DNA of 64,000 nucleotides from Novosphingobium sp. PC22D (GCF_002556635.1 NZ_MWMO01000006.1:62001-126000); one strand, 5' to 3'; numbered from the stretch's first letter, positions 35,310-45,207 are shown. The notes: generated by a model from the letters alone, not told the origin. Numbers and translations are program-made.

Positions 35310-35469
35310 TCTGTGTCCGATGCTCAGGGCGAAGCGCTGGGTGGCGGCCTCCATCGAATAGAGCCACGTCGGCTGTACGGCATAAGGGTTGTCATGGATA
35401 AAATTGATCCGGCAATCACGCGAGTTTCCGCTCGATTGCCGCGAACTACTCATTTGAAGGATTTGAGGA

Positions 35470-35922
35470 ATGACCACAGGATCACGGCATATTGATCATG
35501 CGGTTCACCAGGCTCGCCTCTGGCTAGGGGATCTGGACGCGGAGCTTGGCGACGTGGATCAGGCACATACTTATGCGTTGCTGCGCGCCGTCCTTCACGT
35601 CTTACGCGACCGCCTGCCTCCTGCCGAGGCCATCCAATTCGGCGGGCAGCTGCCAAACCTGATCCGCGGGATCTATTATGAAGGGTGGAGCTTTCAGTCT
35701 CATCCAACGCGTCTCCACTCGATGATCGAGTTTGTGGAGGCGGTAATGGCCGCCATCGCACCGACGAAGCTGCGTCATCCGAGACGTGCCGTCGAGGCTG
35801 CACTCGCAGTCGTCGGGCGCCATGTTTCAAGTGGCGAGATCGAGGACATACGAAGCTGCCTGCCCGAGGACATACGCGCGAGCTGGCCCCAGGCCACATC
35901 CTCCACCCGGACCTCGAGCTGA
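35470..35922 (+). CDS. DUF2267 protein
   Basis: 150 residues. The whole protein matches the DUF2267 pattern: AxxWLGDLDAELGD, AYALLRAVLHVLRDRLP, EAIQFGGQLPNLIRGIYYEGW, and IEDIRSCLPEDIRASW. The motif repeats in two halves, as is usual for the family. DUF2267 proteins occur in stress-resistance and copper islands, and have no established function. ATG at 35470 follows TGAGGA. The C terminus is convergent with ftsH copy 2 (168-base gap without a recognisable gene). Confidence 0.8.
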   Translation: MTTGSRHIDHAVHQARLWLGDLDAELGDVDQAHTYALLRAVLHVLRDRLPPAEAIQFGGQLPNLIRGIYYEGWSFQSHPTRLHSMIEFVEAVMAAIAPTKLRHPRRAVEAALAVVGRHVSSGEIEDIRSCLPEDIRASWPQATSSTRTSS

Positions 35923-36090
35923 AATCAGCACACAATTTCACGCTCACGCGTGCAATATTCGACGCATTGGCCAGCGTGAACTCGAGCCAGTACCGAAGGA
36001 TTTCGAAACGAGGACTGTGCGAGATCGAACGGCGGGTTGAAGCAATCCTGGGCGGGCCACTTGAGCGGTATCGAAATCGCAGACCTGACG

Positions 36091-38046
36091 CTAGTGCACC
36101 GATGACATCTCGGGAACGGCGCTTTCGCGCGCTTCAAGAATTCCGACGTTTTCGGATCTGCCGCCGGCTACCGGAATTGCCAGAAGCGCGCGGATTTCCT
36201 CGCCCGACAGAGTTTCATGCTCCATGAGAGCTTCTGCCAGGCATTGAAGCTCGTCCTGGCGTTCGGTGAGCAGTTTGCGCGCCCTCGATTCGCCCTCTTC
36301 GATGATGCGCCGAATTTCCTCATCGATGATATTGGCGGTGGTTTCCGAAACATTGAGCCGAGCACTGCCGCCGTGGCCGAGGAAGGTGTCCTGGTCGCCG
36401 TCGCCGTAGCGCAGCGGGCCGAGCCGGTCGCTGAAACCGAACTCGGTGACCATGCGCCGCGCAAGGACGGTGGCCTGGCGGATGTCGTCACTGGCGCCCG
36501 TGGTAATCCTGTCCTTCCCAAAGGTGAGTTCTTCCGCGACGCGCCCGCCGAACATCATGGCAATCTTCGCCTCCAGTTCCACGCGAGCAAGGCCGTAACG
36601 GTCGCGCTCCGGCAACGACATCGTGACGCCAAGGGCACGACCGCGCGGAATGATCGTCACCTTGTACAGCGGATCATGGCCGGGGACAAGCAGAGCGACC
36701 AAGGCGTGTCCTGCCTCGTGATAGGCTGTCGTGAGTATTTCATCGGCGGTCATCGCCAGGGAGCGTCGCTCGGCGCCAAGCAGGACCTTGTCCCGCGCCG
36801 CCTCCAGTTCGGCTGTAGAGACGCGTTCAGCGCCGGATCGGGCCGCGAGCAGCGCGGCTTCGTTGACCAGGTTTGCAAGGTCCGCTCCGGAAAAGCCCGG
36901 GGTCGCCCGCGCCATGACTCGCGCGTCCACATCCGGCGCCAGAGGAACGTGCCGCAAGTGCACACGCAGAATTTTTTCGCGGCCCCCAACGTCAGGAGCG
37001 GGCACCACCACCTGGCGATCGAAGCGCCCGGGCCGCAGCAATGCCGGATCCAGGACGTCCGGGCGGTTTGTGGCGGCGACGACAATGACGCCCTGGTCGC
37101 CGGCAAATCCGTCCATTTCGACAAGCAGCTGATTGAGCGTCTGATCGCGCTCGTCGTTACCGCCCCCCACGCCTGCGCTTCGGTGTCGTCCGACAGCATC
37201 GATCTCGTCGATAAAGACGACGCAAGGTGCGTTCTTTTTCGCCTGGGCGAACAAATCCCGCACGCGGCGCGCCCCAACGCCCACGAACATTTCAACGAAC
37301 GCAGAGCCGGACATCGAGAAGAAGGGCACGCCCGCCTCTCCGGCCATAGCCCGTGCGAGCAGGGTCTTTCCAGTCCCAGGTGGCCCGCTAAGCAAGCAAC
37401 CTTTGGGTATCTTTCCACCAAGCCGCTGGAATCTCTCCGGTCGCTTCAGAAACTCGACGACTTCGCTCAACTCGAACTCCGCCTCATCGATGCCGGCAAC
37501 GTCCTTGAAAGTTACGGGCGGCGCATCGGTTTCGACCTGCTTCGCTTGGGATTGTCGGATGCCGAACGCCCCGCCTCCGCTCTTGGCCTGACGCTTCTGG
37601 GACCAGATCACGAAACCCGCAATCGCCACGAGCGGAAGAAGAAGCAGAATGAACAACCACAACCAGCCCGCTGAGGTCGGTCCGGTCTTGCTCTGCGCGG
37701 CAGTTATTCTTACGCGGTGATCGAGCAGCCGCGGTATGAGGCCGGCGTCCTGCGGGGCGGTCGTTTGGAAACGCTTTCCGTCAGCCAGCACACCCTTGAC
37801 CATGCTGTCGGAGATCACGACCTCGCGAACATCGTTCCTGTCGATGCGATCGATGAAGTCCGAATAGGCGATCTCGAGATCGGGCTGGGCCTGTGCGGCG
37901 GAGCTATCAGCAAGATTACTACTTACCATGGCCGTGCTCCAACCGGCATCTGCGATGGCATGTGACCGCGCCTCGGGGACATGAGCAAGGCTTGCCATGA
38001 GCAGGGCAATCCCAACGCAAACTCCGGAATCAGTCAGTCTCGGCAT
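36091..38046 (-). CDS. ftsH: ATP-dependent zinc metalloprotease FtsH, copy 2
   Basis: 651 residues from ATG 38046 behind GGGAG. The N terminus is a signal-like helix ([16 protein letters not shown]), then a periplasmic FtsH domain ([20 protein letters not shown]) and a second helix near 140-165. The AAA+ part has [22 protein letters not shown], pore FVGVGA, and the zinc site HEAGH, all canonical. It differs from copy 1 at roughly half of positions, so they are not recent duplicates. It is on the opposite strand to its neighbours, with its own shared-type promoter 51 bases upstream. Confidence 0.93.
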   Translation of the reverse strand: MPRLTDSGVCVGIALLMASLAHVPEARSHAIADAGWSTAMVSSNLADSSAAQAQPDLEIAYSDFIDRIDRNDVREVVISDSMVKGVLADGKRFQTTAPQDAGLIPRLLDHRVRITAAQSKTGPTSAGWLWLFILLLLPLVAIAGFVIWSQKRQAKSGGGAFGIRQSQAKQVETDAPPVTFKDVAGIDEAEFELSEVVEFLKRPERFQRLGGKIPKGCLLSGPPGTGKTLLARAMAGEAGVPFFSMSGSAFVEMFVGVGARRVRDLFAQAKKNAPCVVFIDEIDAVGRHRSAGVGGGNDERDQTLNQLLVEMDGFAGDQGVIVVAATNRPDVLDPALLRPGRFDRQVVVPAPDVGGREKILRVHLRHVPLAPDVDARVMARATPGFSGADLANLVNEAALLAARSGAERVSTAELEAARDKVLLGAERRSLAMTADEILTTAYHEAGHALVALLVPGHDPLYKVTIIPRGRALGVTMSLPERDRYGLARVELEAKIAMMFGGRVAEELTFGKDRITTGASDDIRQATVLARRMVTEFGFSDRLGPLRYGDGDQDTFLGHGGSARLNVSETTANIIDEEIRRIIEEGESRARKLLTERQDELQCLAEALMEHETLSGEEIRALLAIPVAGGRSENVGILEARESAVPEMSSVH

Positions 38047-38097
38047 AATGTCTGCTCCCATCCAGGCTGAGCGAGCACGCCTCGCGAACATAATCAT

Positions 38098-38122
38098 GAC
38101 GCGCGGGTCGCACGCGGCTTAC
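38098..38122 (-). promoter_or_regulatory. Candidate ECF-type promoter (GTAAG-N16-CGTC, minus strand)
   Basis: On the minus strand ACTGTAAG (GTAAG at 38122-38118) and CGTC at 38101-38098 are 16 bases apart, 51 bases before the ftsH copy 2 start. The 460-base gap up to the DUF4010 gene otherwise shows no supported gene, only a second, divergent element at 38453. Confidence 0.6.
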
Positions 38123-38452
38123 AGTTCGCGAGGGGGCGTCAGATCACGTGGATCGATGAAATCGGCATGGGAGCCTTGCGATTCGACGCTGCAATGTTCG
38201 CTGCGGCATCTACCAGGCGGGAGCAGCTGAACAGTGCGGTGCCCAGTCCCCCAACGAATTAACCTCCAGCGAGTCGACAAAGTCACGAACGATCAAAAGC
38301 TCGTTCAACCGACTTCGTACATCGATTTGCCTGTTGGTGATCCGGAGCACAAACACGCCGACATTCCGAGAAACAAGTCTTCGCCCGCTGCGAGCCCTCG
38401 ATCCCGCAGCTCCGCCGATACCGCTGATGTGCGGAACGTGGCCGAACCTTCT

Positions 38453-38477
38453 GTAAGGCCGCCGCTTCGCCTACGTC
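38453..38477 (+). promoter_or_regulatory. Candidate ECF-type promoter (GTAAG-N16-CGTC)
   Basis: TCTGTAAG then CGTC at 38474-38477, 81 bases before the DUF4010 gene. With the element at 38098 it makes a divergent pair in the same gap. Confidence 0.6.
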
Positions 38478-38558
38478 CTGCAACTTGAGATTGCTCTTTG
38501 TCTGACCAGCGGAGGCTGATCGGTTGACGGCAATGTTGTTGAGACAAGGGTTCGCGGT

Positions 38559-39821
38559 ATGCCCATCGATAGCCAGTTTGAACGCCTTGCCATCGCGCTG
38601 GCAATCGGCCTGCTCTTTGGTCTCGAACGCGGCTGGAGCCTTCGCGAAGTACCTGAAGGAAAGCGCGCGGCCGGTCTCAGAACCTATGGTCTTTCCGGCT
38701 TGCTCGGAGGTATCAGTGCTCTTGTCGCGTCTACCGCAGGAGCGATTTTTCTCAGCTTTGCATTCCTGACGTTCGGACTGATCACGGCCGCTTTCCAATA
38801 TCTAGAAGCGCGAACCGAACAAGGCTTCAGTGTTACCGGCACTGTTGCCGGACTCCTGGCGTTCCTGCTCGGAGCCTATGCAGTTCTGGGCGAGATGTCG
38901 GTGGCAATTGCATCGGCAGCGGCGGCGACGGCCATGCTCGCATTCAAGCAGCCCCTTCATGCGTGGCTGAAAATGCTCACCTGGCCGGAGATTCGTGCAT
39001 TCGTCATTCTCGTCGTGATGACCGCTCTCATTGCGCCCATTTTGCCCGACAAGGCGATCGATCCATGGAACGCGATCAATCCGACCGAGATTTGGCGTTT
39101 CACGATCCTCCTCGCCGCCGTTTCCTTTCTTGGCTATTTCGCGATCCGCATCTTCGGCGAGCGAGCCGGCCTGATCGTATCCGCGCTCGCCGGCGGCCTG
39201 GCGTCATCGACCGCTGCCGCTTTGACTTTCGCGAAGATGGCAAGGGCCCATCCGGACGCCTGCTGGCTCCTTTCGGGCGCTACGCTGATGAGCTGTGCCG
39301 TCATGATGGCGCGTGTGATCGTCGTCGTCGGAATCGCCAATCCGTCGCTGCTCGGCCTCATCATGCTGCCGCTGGCGATTTCGGGCTCTGTCATCCTAAT
39401 CATGGGCGCCATCTTTATTTTGCGCGCCGGCAAGCGCAACATGGAGCGACCGCAAATCGCCATGACCAGCCCGCTGGAACTGGGCACGGCCTTGAAGCTT
39501 GCCGGACTCATTGCCGGGGTCATGCTGGTCTCGAAACTTGCGGCGCAGTTCTCCGGTCCCGCCGGCGTATTCGGGCTGTCGGCGATTTCCGGATTGGCCG
39601 ATGTCGATGCGATCAGTCTGTCCTTGTCCCAATTGTCCAAAGGAGCGCTCGATCCGCAGATTGCCGCGATCGGCATCGGCTTGGCGGTCACGGCGAATAC
39701 ATTGACCAAATCCCTATTGGGCGCACTGACGGGTTCGCCGAAGCATGGACTCATCGTGGGCGCAGGAAGCGCGGTGGCGCTCATCACAGCCGGGGGGGCC
39801 CTTTTTCTGACGATTGGCTGA
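38559..39821 (+). CDS. MgtC/DUF4010-family integral membrane protein
   Basis: 420 residues, about twelve helices. The N-terminal part has the MgtC-like signature ALAIGLLFGLERGW and GLRTYGLSGLLGG; the C-terminal half is DUF4010 (GLASSTAAALTFAKMAR, ISGLADVDAISLSL). MgtC proteins influence magnesium and membrane ATPase activity in stress, and the DUF4010 half resembles an additional channel-like module with no known substrate. ATG at 38559. Because it sits among ion pumps and channels, a role in ion balance is plausible. Confidence 0.8.
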   Translation: MPIDSQFERLAIALAIGLLFGLERGWSLREVPEGKRAAGLRTYGLSGLLGGISALVASTAGAIFLSFAFLTFGLITAAFQYLEARTEQGFSVTGTVAGLLAFLLGAYAVLGEMSVAIASAAAATAMLAFKQPLHAWLKMLTWPEIRAFVILVVMTALIAPILPDKAIDPWNAINPTEIWRFTILLAAVSFLGYFAIRIFGERAGLIVSALAGGLASSTAAALTFAKMARAHPDACWLLSGATLMSCAVMMARVIVVVGIANPSLLGLIMLPLAISGSVILIMGAIFILRAGKRNMERPQIAMTSPLELGTALKLAGLIAGVMLVSKLAAQFSGPAGVFGLSAISGLADVDAISLSLSQLSKGALDPQIAAIGIGLAVTANTLTKSLLGALTGSPKHGLIVGAGSAVALITAGGALFLTIG

Positions 39822-39905
39822 CGTCCGCCATGAGTGCTAATGGCCGAATATATAGCCGCAGGGTGGCGCATCATGGTTTTTGCCGAAAGAACGTGAGGCT
39901 TCGCA

Positions 39906-39930
39906 GTAAGAACTCGTGCAACACCACGTC
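39906..39930 (+). promoter_or_regulatory. Candidate ECF-type promoter (GTAAG-N16-CGTC)
   Basis: GTAAG at 39906-39910 and CGTC at 39927-39930, 136 bases before phosphoglucomutase. The flanking CT is missing here (GCA precedes), making this the weakest copy by context. Confidence 0.5.
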
Positions 39931-40066
39931 CTTGCGGATGTCAATTCCCTTGATCCCGAAACGACGCGCGCATGCAGACAAGGCCAGGCCTCGCCAACTG
40001 GATAGCCAAATCCGGCCGGTTGAACCAAAATCCGGGCGAAGCATCGATTCCGGAGGATGATGGAGC

Positions 40067-41728
40067 ATGACTGACGCGCATCCCGACGCGGGCAAACGGC
40101 TCGATCCATCGCAGCTCGTCGATGTCGAGGGACTGATCCGTGCTTATCATGACTTAGCCCCTGATCCTGGCAACGCCGGCCAGCGTGTCACGTTCGGCAC
40201 TTCCGGCCACCGCGGCTCGGCGCTCGAATGCAGGTTCAACGAGGCGCATATTCTGGCGATTGCCCAAGCGGTCTGCCTTCACCGTGCAAGGACCGGCATA
40301 GACGGTCCTTTGTTCCTGGGGGTCGACACGCACGCCTTGTCGGGACCGGCGGCAAGGACAGCAATCGAGGTATTCGCAGCGAATGAGGTGGCCGTCGTGA
40401 CCGACGCGCGCGACGGCTTTACGCCGACGCCAGTCATCTCTCACGCGATTCTCTCTTACAATCGCGGGCGCACGAGCGGCCTTGCCGATGGCGTCGTGAT
40501 CACTCCTTCACACAATCCGCCGGAGGATGGCGGCTTCAAGTACAATCCGCCGCATGGCGGACCCTCGGAGCCGGAAGTGGCCGGCAGTATCGAGCGCCTC
40601 GCTAACGCGCTACTCGACGCCAAGCTAGGCGGCGTGCGCCGCATGCCCTACGACCGGGCCTATCGTTCATCCGCATTGTCACGGCAGGATTTCCGTTCGG
40701 CCTATGTCGACGATCTTGCCAACGTCCTCGACTTCGAGGCGATCAGCGCCTCGAGCCTGCGAATTGGCATCGACCCCCTCGGCGGCAGTTCGGTCGACTA
40801 CTGGCCTGCCATCATCGAGCTTTATCGGCTCGACGCTTGCCTGGTCAGCGACACCGTCGATCCGAGCTTCGGGTTCATGCCCGCCGATCGCGATGGCCGC
40901 ATCAGAATGGATTGCTCTTCGCCCTATGCGATGGCGCAGCTACTCGATCTCAAGGACCGATTCGACATATCCGTGGGCAACGATCCGGATGCCGATCGGC
41001 ACGGTATTGTTACAGCCTCGCAAGGGTTGATGCCTCCGAACGACTATCTCGCCGCTTGCGTTGCCTATCTGTTCATGAACCGGCCTCAGTGGCCGCGCGA
41101 CGCCGGGATCGGAAAAACGATGGTAACGAGCGCGCTTATCGATCGGCTTGCCGCGCATCTCGATCGCCCCCTGGTCGAAACGCCGGTCGGGTTCAGATGG
41201 TTCGTCGACGCCATGCTCGAAGGCAAGCTCGGCTTTGCGGGTGAGGAAAGCGCCGGAGCGACCCTGCTGCGCAAGAACGGCTCGGTATGGACTACCGACA
41301 AGGATGGAATCGCGCTCGGCCTGCTTGCTGCGGAGATCATGGCGAAGACGGGCCGCGATCCCACTGCGCTCTACGCCGAGGTGACCGCCACGATTGGAAA
41401 GCCGTTCTACCGGCGTACCGACGCTCCGGCGACGAGACGCGAGAAAGAGCAGCTCAGGCAGCTGACGCCGCACAGTTTCGAGGCTGGACAATTGGCTGGC
41501 GAAGCCGTGATCGCCATCGAAAGCGCCGCGCCATCGAGCGGCGCTCCCTTGGGCGGCGTGCGCGTACGAAGCGCGAACGGCTGGTTCGCGGCGCGGCCTT
41601 CGGGAACGGAGGATATCTACAAGATCTACGCGGAAAGCTTCCGGAGCCTCGACCATCTCGATCAGATCGAGAGCGAAGCAAAGGCGATGATCGGTGCCGC
41701 GCTTGCAGAAGCGGCCGTGCGCCACTGA
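40067..41728 (+). CDS. pgm: Phosphoglucomutase (alpha-D-glucose-specific)
   Basis: 553 residues, the length of the E. coli Pgm type (about 546). It interconverts glucose 1- and 6-phosphate. The phosphoserine loop is TPSHNPPEDGG (Ser148), the Mg loop is NDPDADRHG, the sugar-binding loop GFAGEESAGA, and the C-terminal phosphate loop RPSGTEDIYKIYAE. N-terminal FGTSGHRGS is also typical. ATG at 40067 follows GGATGATGGAG. It would feed glycogen-derived glucose into the PfkB pathway on the same island. A shared promoter element lies upstream. Confidence 0.94.
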   Translation: MTDAHPDAGKRLDPSQLVDVEGLIRAYHDLAPDPGNAGQRVTFGTSGHRGSALECRFNEAHILAIAQAVCLHRARTGIDGPLFLGVDTHALSGPAARTAIEVFAANEVAVVTDARDGFTPTPVISHAILSYNRGRTSGLADGVVITPSHNPPEDGGFKYNPPHGGPSEPEVAGSIERLANALLDAKLGGVRRMPYDRAYRSSALSRQDFRSAYVDDLANVLDFEAISASSLRIGIDPLGGSSVDYWPAIIELYRLDACLVSDTVDPSFGFMPADRDGRIRMDCSSPYAMAQLLDLKDRFDISVGNDPDADRHGIVTASQGLMPPNDYLAACVAYLFMNRPQWPRDAGIGKTMVTSALIDRLAAHLDRPLVETPVGFRWFVDAMLEGKLGFAGEESAGATLLRKNGSVWTTDKDGIALGLLAAEIMAKTGRDPTALYAEVTATIGKPFYRRTDAPATRREKEQLRQLTPHSFEAGQLAGEAVIAIESAAPSSGAPLGGVRVRSANGWFAARPSGTEDIYKIYAESFRSLDHLDQIESEAKAMIGAALAEAAVRH

Positions 41729-41956
41729 CGAAGTCGAAGGAAGAGAAGAATCGTGTGAATGCCGGCGCCGCGTTCGCCAGCGCCAACAATGAAAGCTGGT
41801 CGAGGCCATCCCGAGCAACGATTATCAGCGCGCCGAGAGGATTCCCTGCCGCAGGCGCTATACGATGCCATCAAGATGGAATTCTTCGGCATCCTCCAGT
41901 CTGGCCCCGCCGGTCAGGGCTGGTTCGACAGGTTTCCCAGGTTCCGGTTCCGGACT

Positions 41957-41981
41957 GTAAGTTTCATGCCGCCAGTGCGTC
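41957..41981 (+). promoter_or_regulatory. Candidate ECF-type promoter (GTAAG-N16-CGTC)
   Basis: ACTGTAAG followed after 16 bases by CGTC (41978-41981), 44 bases before the Cys-rich peptide gene. Would head the operon of the CPD ATPase, fermentation genes and N-ATPase. Confidence 0.6.
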
Positions 41982-41990
41982 TTGAACCAT

Positions 41991-42005
41991 ATCCCCTCAG
42001 GGGGG
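41991..42005. promoter_or_regulatory. C/G-rich palindrome, possible CsoR-type operator
   Basis: CCCC at 41993-41996, spacer TCA, then GGGGG form a short palindrome, preceded by ATAT; it shares ATAxCCCCT with the candidate CsoR site at 19080. It lies about ten bases after the candidate minus-10, where a repressor would block initiation, and just ahead of a metal ATPase operon. Confidence 0.35.
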
Positions 42006-42025
42006 AGCCACCAATGGAGGTATTC

Positions 42026-42196
42026 ATGACGATCCGAGCCAAACAGAACGAGGCGCCTGACAAGAAGACGGAGTCGTCGGGATGCTGTTGCGGCAACAAG
42101 CGGGCCGCAAGTCCCGCGGAGACCGGCGGACAAGACCCGAGCGCCACCAAAGACGCGGCGACGAAGCACTCCCAAGGGTGCAAATCGACCGGCTGA
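42026..42196 (+). CDS. Small Cys-rich peptide upstream of metal ATPase
   Basis: 56 residues from ATG 42026, six bases after GGAGG (an ATG at 42014 is less well placed). The sequence is hydrophilic, rich in Lys, Ala, Thr and Ser, with a CCCG cluster (ESSGCCCGNK) at about 19-22 and a single C-terminal Cys (QGCKSTG). A three-Cys run could bind Cu(I) or another soft metal, so a metallochaperone or metal buffer is suggested by its place before a heavy-metal ATPase. No known family recognised. Confidence 0.55.
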   Translation: MTIRAKQNEAPDKKTESSGCCCGNKRAASPAETGGQDPSATKDAATKHSQGCKSTG

Positions 42197-42246
42197 TGCT
42201 GTAGGCTGAACACGTGCGGCACAGCCCTTTGGGCGCCGCACCACTC

Positions 42247-42290
42247 TGTTCGAGGGGCCGCACGCCCCCCCTCCTTTGGCCCCTCGAACA
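42247..42290. repeat. Perfect 13-bp inverted repeat before the CPD ATPase
   Basis: TGTTCGAGGGGCC (42247-42259) and its exact complement (42278-42290) flank an 18-base C-rich loop. The stem would be very stable. It ends ten bases before the ATPase ATG at 42300, so it may terminate most transcripts after the Cys-rich gene, or occlude the ribosome site of the ATPase. No T-run follows. Confidence 0.6.
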
Positions 42291-42299
42291 CCTGTGGCC

Positions 42300-44756
42300 A
42301 TGCTGAACACCATCGGCGAGCCAGACCAACAACGGAGCCTTGCCTTGCCAACCGTGACACTTGAAGCCCGCGGGCTGTTCCAATGCCTTGATCATCTCGG
42401 CGTCGAAAAGCAGCTTTCAAAATGCGCTGGAGTGCTCAGCGCCGAAGCCAATCCCGCTTCCGAGAGCGTAACGGTCGTCTTTGACGAGACGCTGATAAAT
42501 GTCGCCGAGTTGCGCGGCATCATCAATGACTGCGGCTTTCACTGCGGCGGCCGTCTCGTCCCCCGGCATGTCTGCGCCCGCGATGCCGTGGTGACCCCAG
42601 ACGGCGACAGCCAGAACCGCGCGGGCCCCGCGTCCGGTCACGTCCATCATCACCGGCCGGGACCCGTCGCTGCTGCCGCCAAAGGGGGGCCGGCGCACGA
42701 CGCCATGGCTCATGAAATGGGGCACGGCGCGGGGATGGACATGGCCGCGATGGCGCGCGACATGCGCAACCGGTTCTTCATCAGCCTGATCTTTAGTCTT
42801 CCGATCTTCGGCCTGTCTCCGATGGGGATGGACCGCCCCTTGCTTACCCCACCTTTCGGCCTGGAGCTCAACATCGCCTTGTTCCTGCTTGCAAGCGCGG
42901 CGATCCTTTATCCCGTCTGGCCCTTCGTGGTCGCCGCGATCCGAGCGCTGCGCAATGGTATTCTCAACATGGCCGTGCTCGTGTTGCTGAGCGTCGGCAC
43001 CGGCTATCTGTTCAGCGTCGGCACCACCTTCTTTTTCGAGGGCCAGCAATTCTACGAAGCCTCGGCGGTTCTGCTCGTTTTCATTCTTCTTGGCCACTGG
43101 CTCGAAATGCGGGCAAGGGCCGGCGCTTCGCAGGCTATCCGCGCATTGATGGACCTGGCGCCGCCGATGGCGACAGTCCTGCGCGACGGGAAGGAGATCG
43201 AAGTGCCGACCGCCGAGGTGCTGGTCGGCGATGTCGTTCTGATCCGCCCCGGCAACAAGATCCCCGTCGACGGCGAGATTCTCGATGGCAAGTCGGACGT
43301 CGATGAATCGATGCTGACAGGAGAATCCATGCCGGTCTCCAAAGCCCCTGGCGATGCGGTCATTGGCGCCACGATCAACCGCAGCGGCAGTTTCCGCTAC
43401 CGCGCGACCAAAGTGGGAGCGGATACCGCCCTCGCCCAGATCGTCAAGCTCGTCCAGGAAGCGCAAAACTCCAAGGCACCGGCGCAATTGCTCGCGGATC
43501 GCGCATCGCAATGGCTGGTGCTCGCCGCGATCGTTATCGGCCTTGCCACATTTGCCGGCTGGTACTGGGCGCTGGGTTCGACCTTGCTGTTCGCATTGAC
43601 ACTGACGATCACCGTGTTCGTGATCGCCTGTCCCGATGCACTCGGTCTTGCCACCCCGATGGCGGTGATGGTCGGAACCGGTCTTGGTGCGATGAACGGC
43701 ATCTTGTTCAAGAATGCCGGCGCGCTCGAGGACGCGACCAAGCTTGATGTGATCATCTTCGACAAGACCGGAACGCTCACCATGGGGCAGCCCAAGGTCG
43801 TCGATGTGGTCGCGGCTGCGGAATATACGCAGGACGAGGTGCTCCGCATGGCCGGAGCGGTTGAACGCAATTCGGAGCATCCGCTTGCCATCGCGATCCT
43901 GGAGCGCGCATCGGGCATCACTTTGCCGGAAGCCCGCAATTTCGCCAACCGCGAGGGCAAGGGCGCAGGTGCCGAAGTCGAAGGTGCATCCGTGGTGGTC
44001 GGGAACCGTCAGGTAATGGAGGATGAAAACGTTCCATTGGGCGCGCTTGCGGAACCCGCCGAGCGGTTGAAGGGCGCCGGCCGCACGGTTGTCCATGTCG
44101 CCCGCGGCGGCGAGATACTGGGCCTGATCGCGATTGCCGATGCACCTCGCCCCACCGCCAAGGCGACCGTCGCCGCACTGCGCGAACGCAAGGTCAAGGT
44201 CGCGATGCTCACCGGCGACAATGCGGGCACGGCCAAACGGATCGCCGCGGAACTCGGCATCGACATCGTGCTCGCCGATGTCCTGCCGGGGCAGAAGGCC
44301 GATAAGGTCAAGGAACTGCAGGCGCAAGGCCAGCGGGTCGGCATGGTCGGAGATGGCGTCAACGATGCGCCCGCCCTGACGCAGGCCGATGTCGGATTCG
44401 CCATCGGCGCGGGAACCGACGTCGCCATGGAAAGCGCGGACGTCGTCCTGATGAAGAGCGATCCCTTCGACATTGTCGGTGCGATCACCCTGTCGCGTGC
44501 GACATTGCGCAAGATGCACCAGAATCTCTGGTGGGCGGTGGGTTACAACATCATCGCCTTCCCGCTCGCCGCCGGCGTGCTCTATCCCGTGCTGCTGAGC
44601 CCGGAGATTGCTGCGCTCGCCATGTCGGGCAGTTCCGCGCTTGTTGCCATCAACGCGCTGATGCTCAAGCGGACCAGGCTGACGGGTGTTGGCCGCGGCA
44701 GGATGCCGGCCGGGAGCGCAGCACAGGACTCGCCAGTTCCGGCGACCGCGATGTGA
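42300..44756 (+). CDS. P1B heavy-metal ATPase with CPD motif and atypical HMA domain
   Basis: 818 residues from ATG 42300 (the open frame continues upstream as TTG). Residues about 15-80 resemble an HMA domain, but the GMTCxxC loop is degenerate ([10 protein letters not shown]), leaving one Cys and a CxxH pair. A His-rich linker with [18 protein letters not shown] follows. The core is complete: [16 protein letters not shown] at about 488, [16 protein letters not shown]. The ion-binding motif in helix 6 is CPD (residues 444-446, VIACPDALG) instead of CPC, so ligand chemistry and metal may differ from ordinary Cu+ pumps. The next gene starts 46 bases downstream. Confidence 0.88.
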   Translation: MLNTIGEPDQQRSLALPTVTLEARGLFQCLDHLGVEKQLSKCAGVLSAEANPASESVTVVFDETLINVAELRGIINDCGFHCGGRLVPRHVCARDAVVTPDGDSQNRAGPASGHVHHHRPGPVAAAAKGGPAHDAMAHEMGHGAGMDMAAMARDMRNRFFISLIFSLPIFGLSPMGMDRPLLTPPFGLELNIALFLLASAAILYPVWPFVVAAIRALRNGILNMAVLVLLSVGTGYLFSVGTTFFFEGQQFYEASAVLLVFILLGHWLEMRARAGASQAIRALMDLAPPMATVLRDGKEIEVPTAEVLVGDVVLIRPGNKIPVDGEILDGKSDVDESMLTGESMPVSKAPGDAVIGATINRSGSFRYRATKVGADTALAQIVKLVQEAQNSKAPAQLLADRASQWLVLAAIVIGLATFAGWYWALGSTLLFALTLTITVFVIACPDALGLATPMAVMVGTGLGAMNGILFKNAGALEDATKLDVIIFDKTGTLTMGQPKVVDVVAAAEYTQDEVLRMAGAVERNSEHPLAIAILERASGITLPEARNFANREGKGAGAEVEGASVVVGNRQVMEDENVPLGALAEPAERLKGAGRTVVHVARGGEILGLIAIADAPRPTAKATVAALRERKVKVAMLTGDNAGTAKRIAAELGIDIVLADVLPGQKADKVKELQAQGQRVGMVGDGVNDAPALTQADVGFAIGAGTDVAMESADVVLMKSDPFDIVGAITLSRATLRKMHQNLWWAVGYNIIAFPLAAGVLYPVLLSPEIAALAMSGSSALVAINALMLKRTRLTGVGRGRMPAGSAAQDSPVPATAM

Positions 44757-44802
44757 TCCGATTTTCGGCTACCTCTTCGATCTCTTGCGAAACGGCGAAA
44801 CA

Positions 44803-45207
44803 ATGGCTTCTTCATCCACTCAAACCAGCGGAACATTACCAACTTCGGCGGCGCCGTCGCGGCAATCAGGAAACCGTCCTCCCCAATCACTGGGCGAAGC
44901 GCGAAAACGAATTCTATCCGGCTTCGGGCCCATTCCGGATATTCTCAAATGGCTCCACCCGATGCGGACGAGCCGCTATCTCCTTTCCGAGGTACTCAAT
45001 CCCTGGATGCGCGGTGCCGCAATGTTGGCGGGTGCGATCTCGCCAAGGCGCAAGCCGCTGTCACCTGACCAGTCGTTGGTTCAGCGGGAAAGAGACGTAA
45101 TCGGCGCGATCACCCAAGCGCTCGAGGACGCGCGGCGAGCCAGGGACAAAACCGGCGAGCAGATCTTTGGCTGGCTGTACGGCTTTGCGGGCAGCAGCCA
45201 TGCCTAG
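44803..45207 (+). CDS. C-terminal remnant of a DUF3141 (PHA synthase-like) protein
   Basis: 134 residues from ATG 44803 (MASSSTQTS). Residues about 50-130 look like the C-terminal end of DUF3141 proteins: SRYLLSEVLNPWMRGAAMLA, then a helical ALEDARRARDKTGEQIFGWLYG. The family is normally more than 700 residues with an alpha/beta hydrolase core, which is absent, so this is a truncated or reduced form. Full-length DUF3141 genes commonly precede phosphotransacylase and acetate kinase genes, and here too acetate kinase follows, overlapping by eight bases. Whether it is still functional is unknown. Confidence 0.5.
   Translation: MASSSTQTSGTLPTSAAPSRQSGNRPPQSLGEARKRILSGFGPIPDILKWLHPMRTSRYLLSEVLNPWMRGAAMLAGAISPRRKPLSPDQSLVQRERDVIGAITQALEDARRARDKTGEQIFGWLYGFAGSSHA

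Noticed and set aside
36217..37674. 485-codon frame antisense to ftsH copy 2
   Set aside because: Shadow frame of the protease; no recognisable protein features.
42417..44519. 700-codon open frame antisense to the CPD ATPase
   Set aside because: No start signal, no domain, Arg/His/Asp-rich shadow of a GC-rich gene whose plus-strand product has all ATPase motifs.
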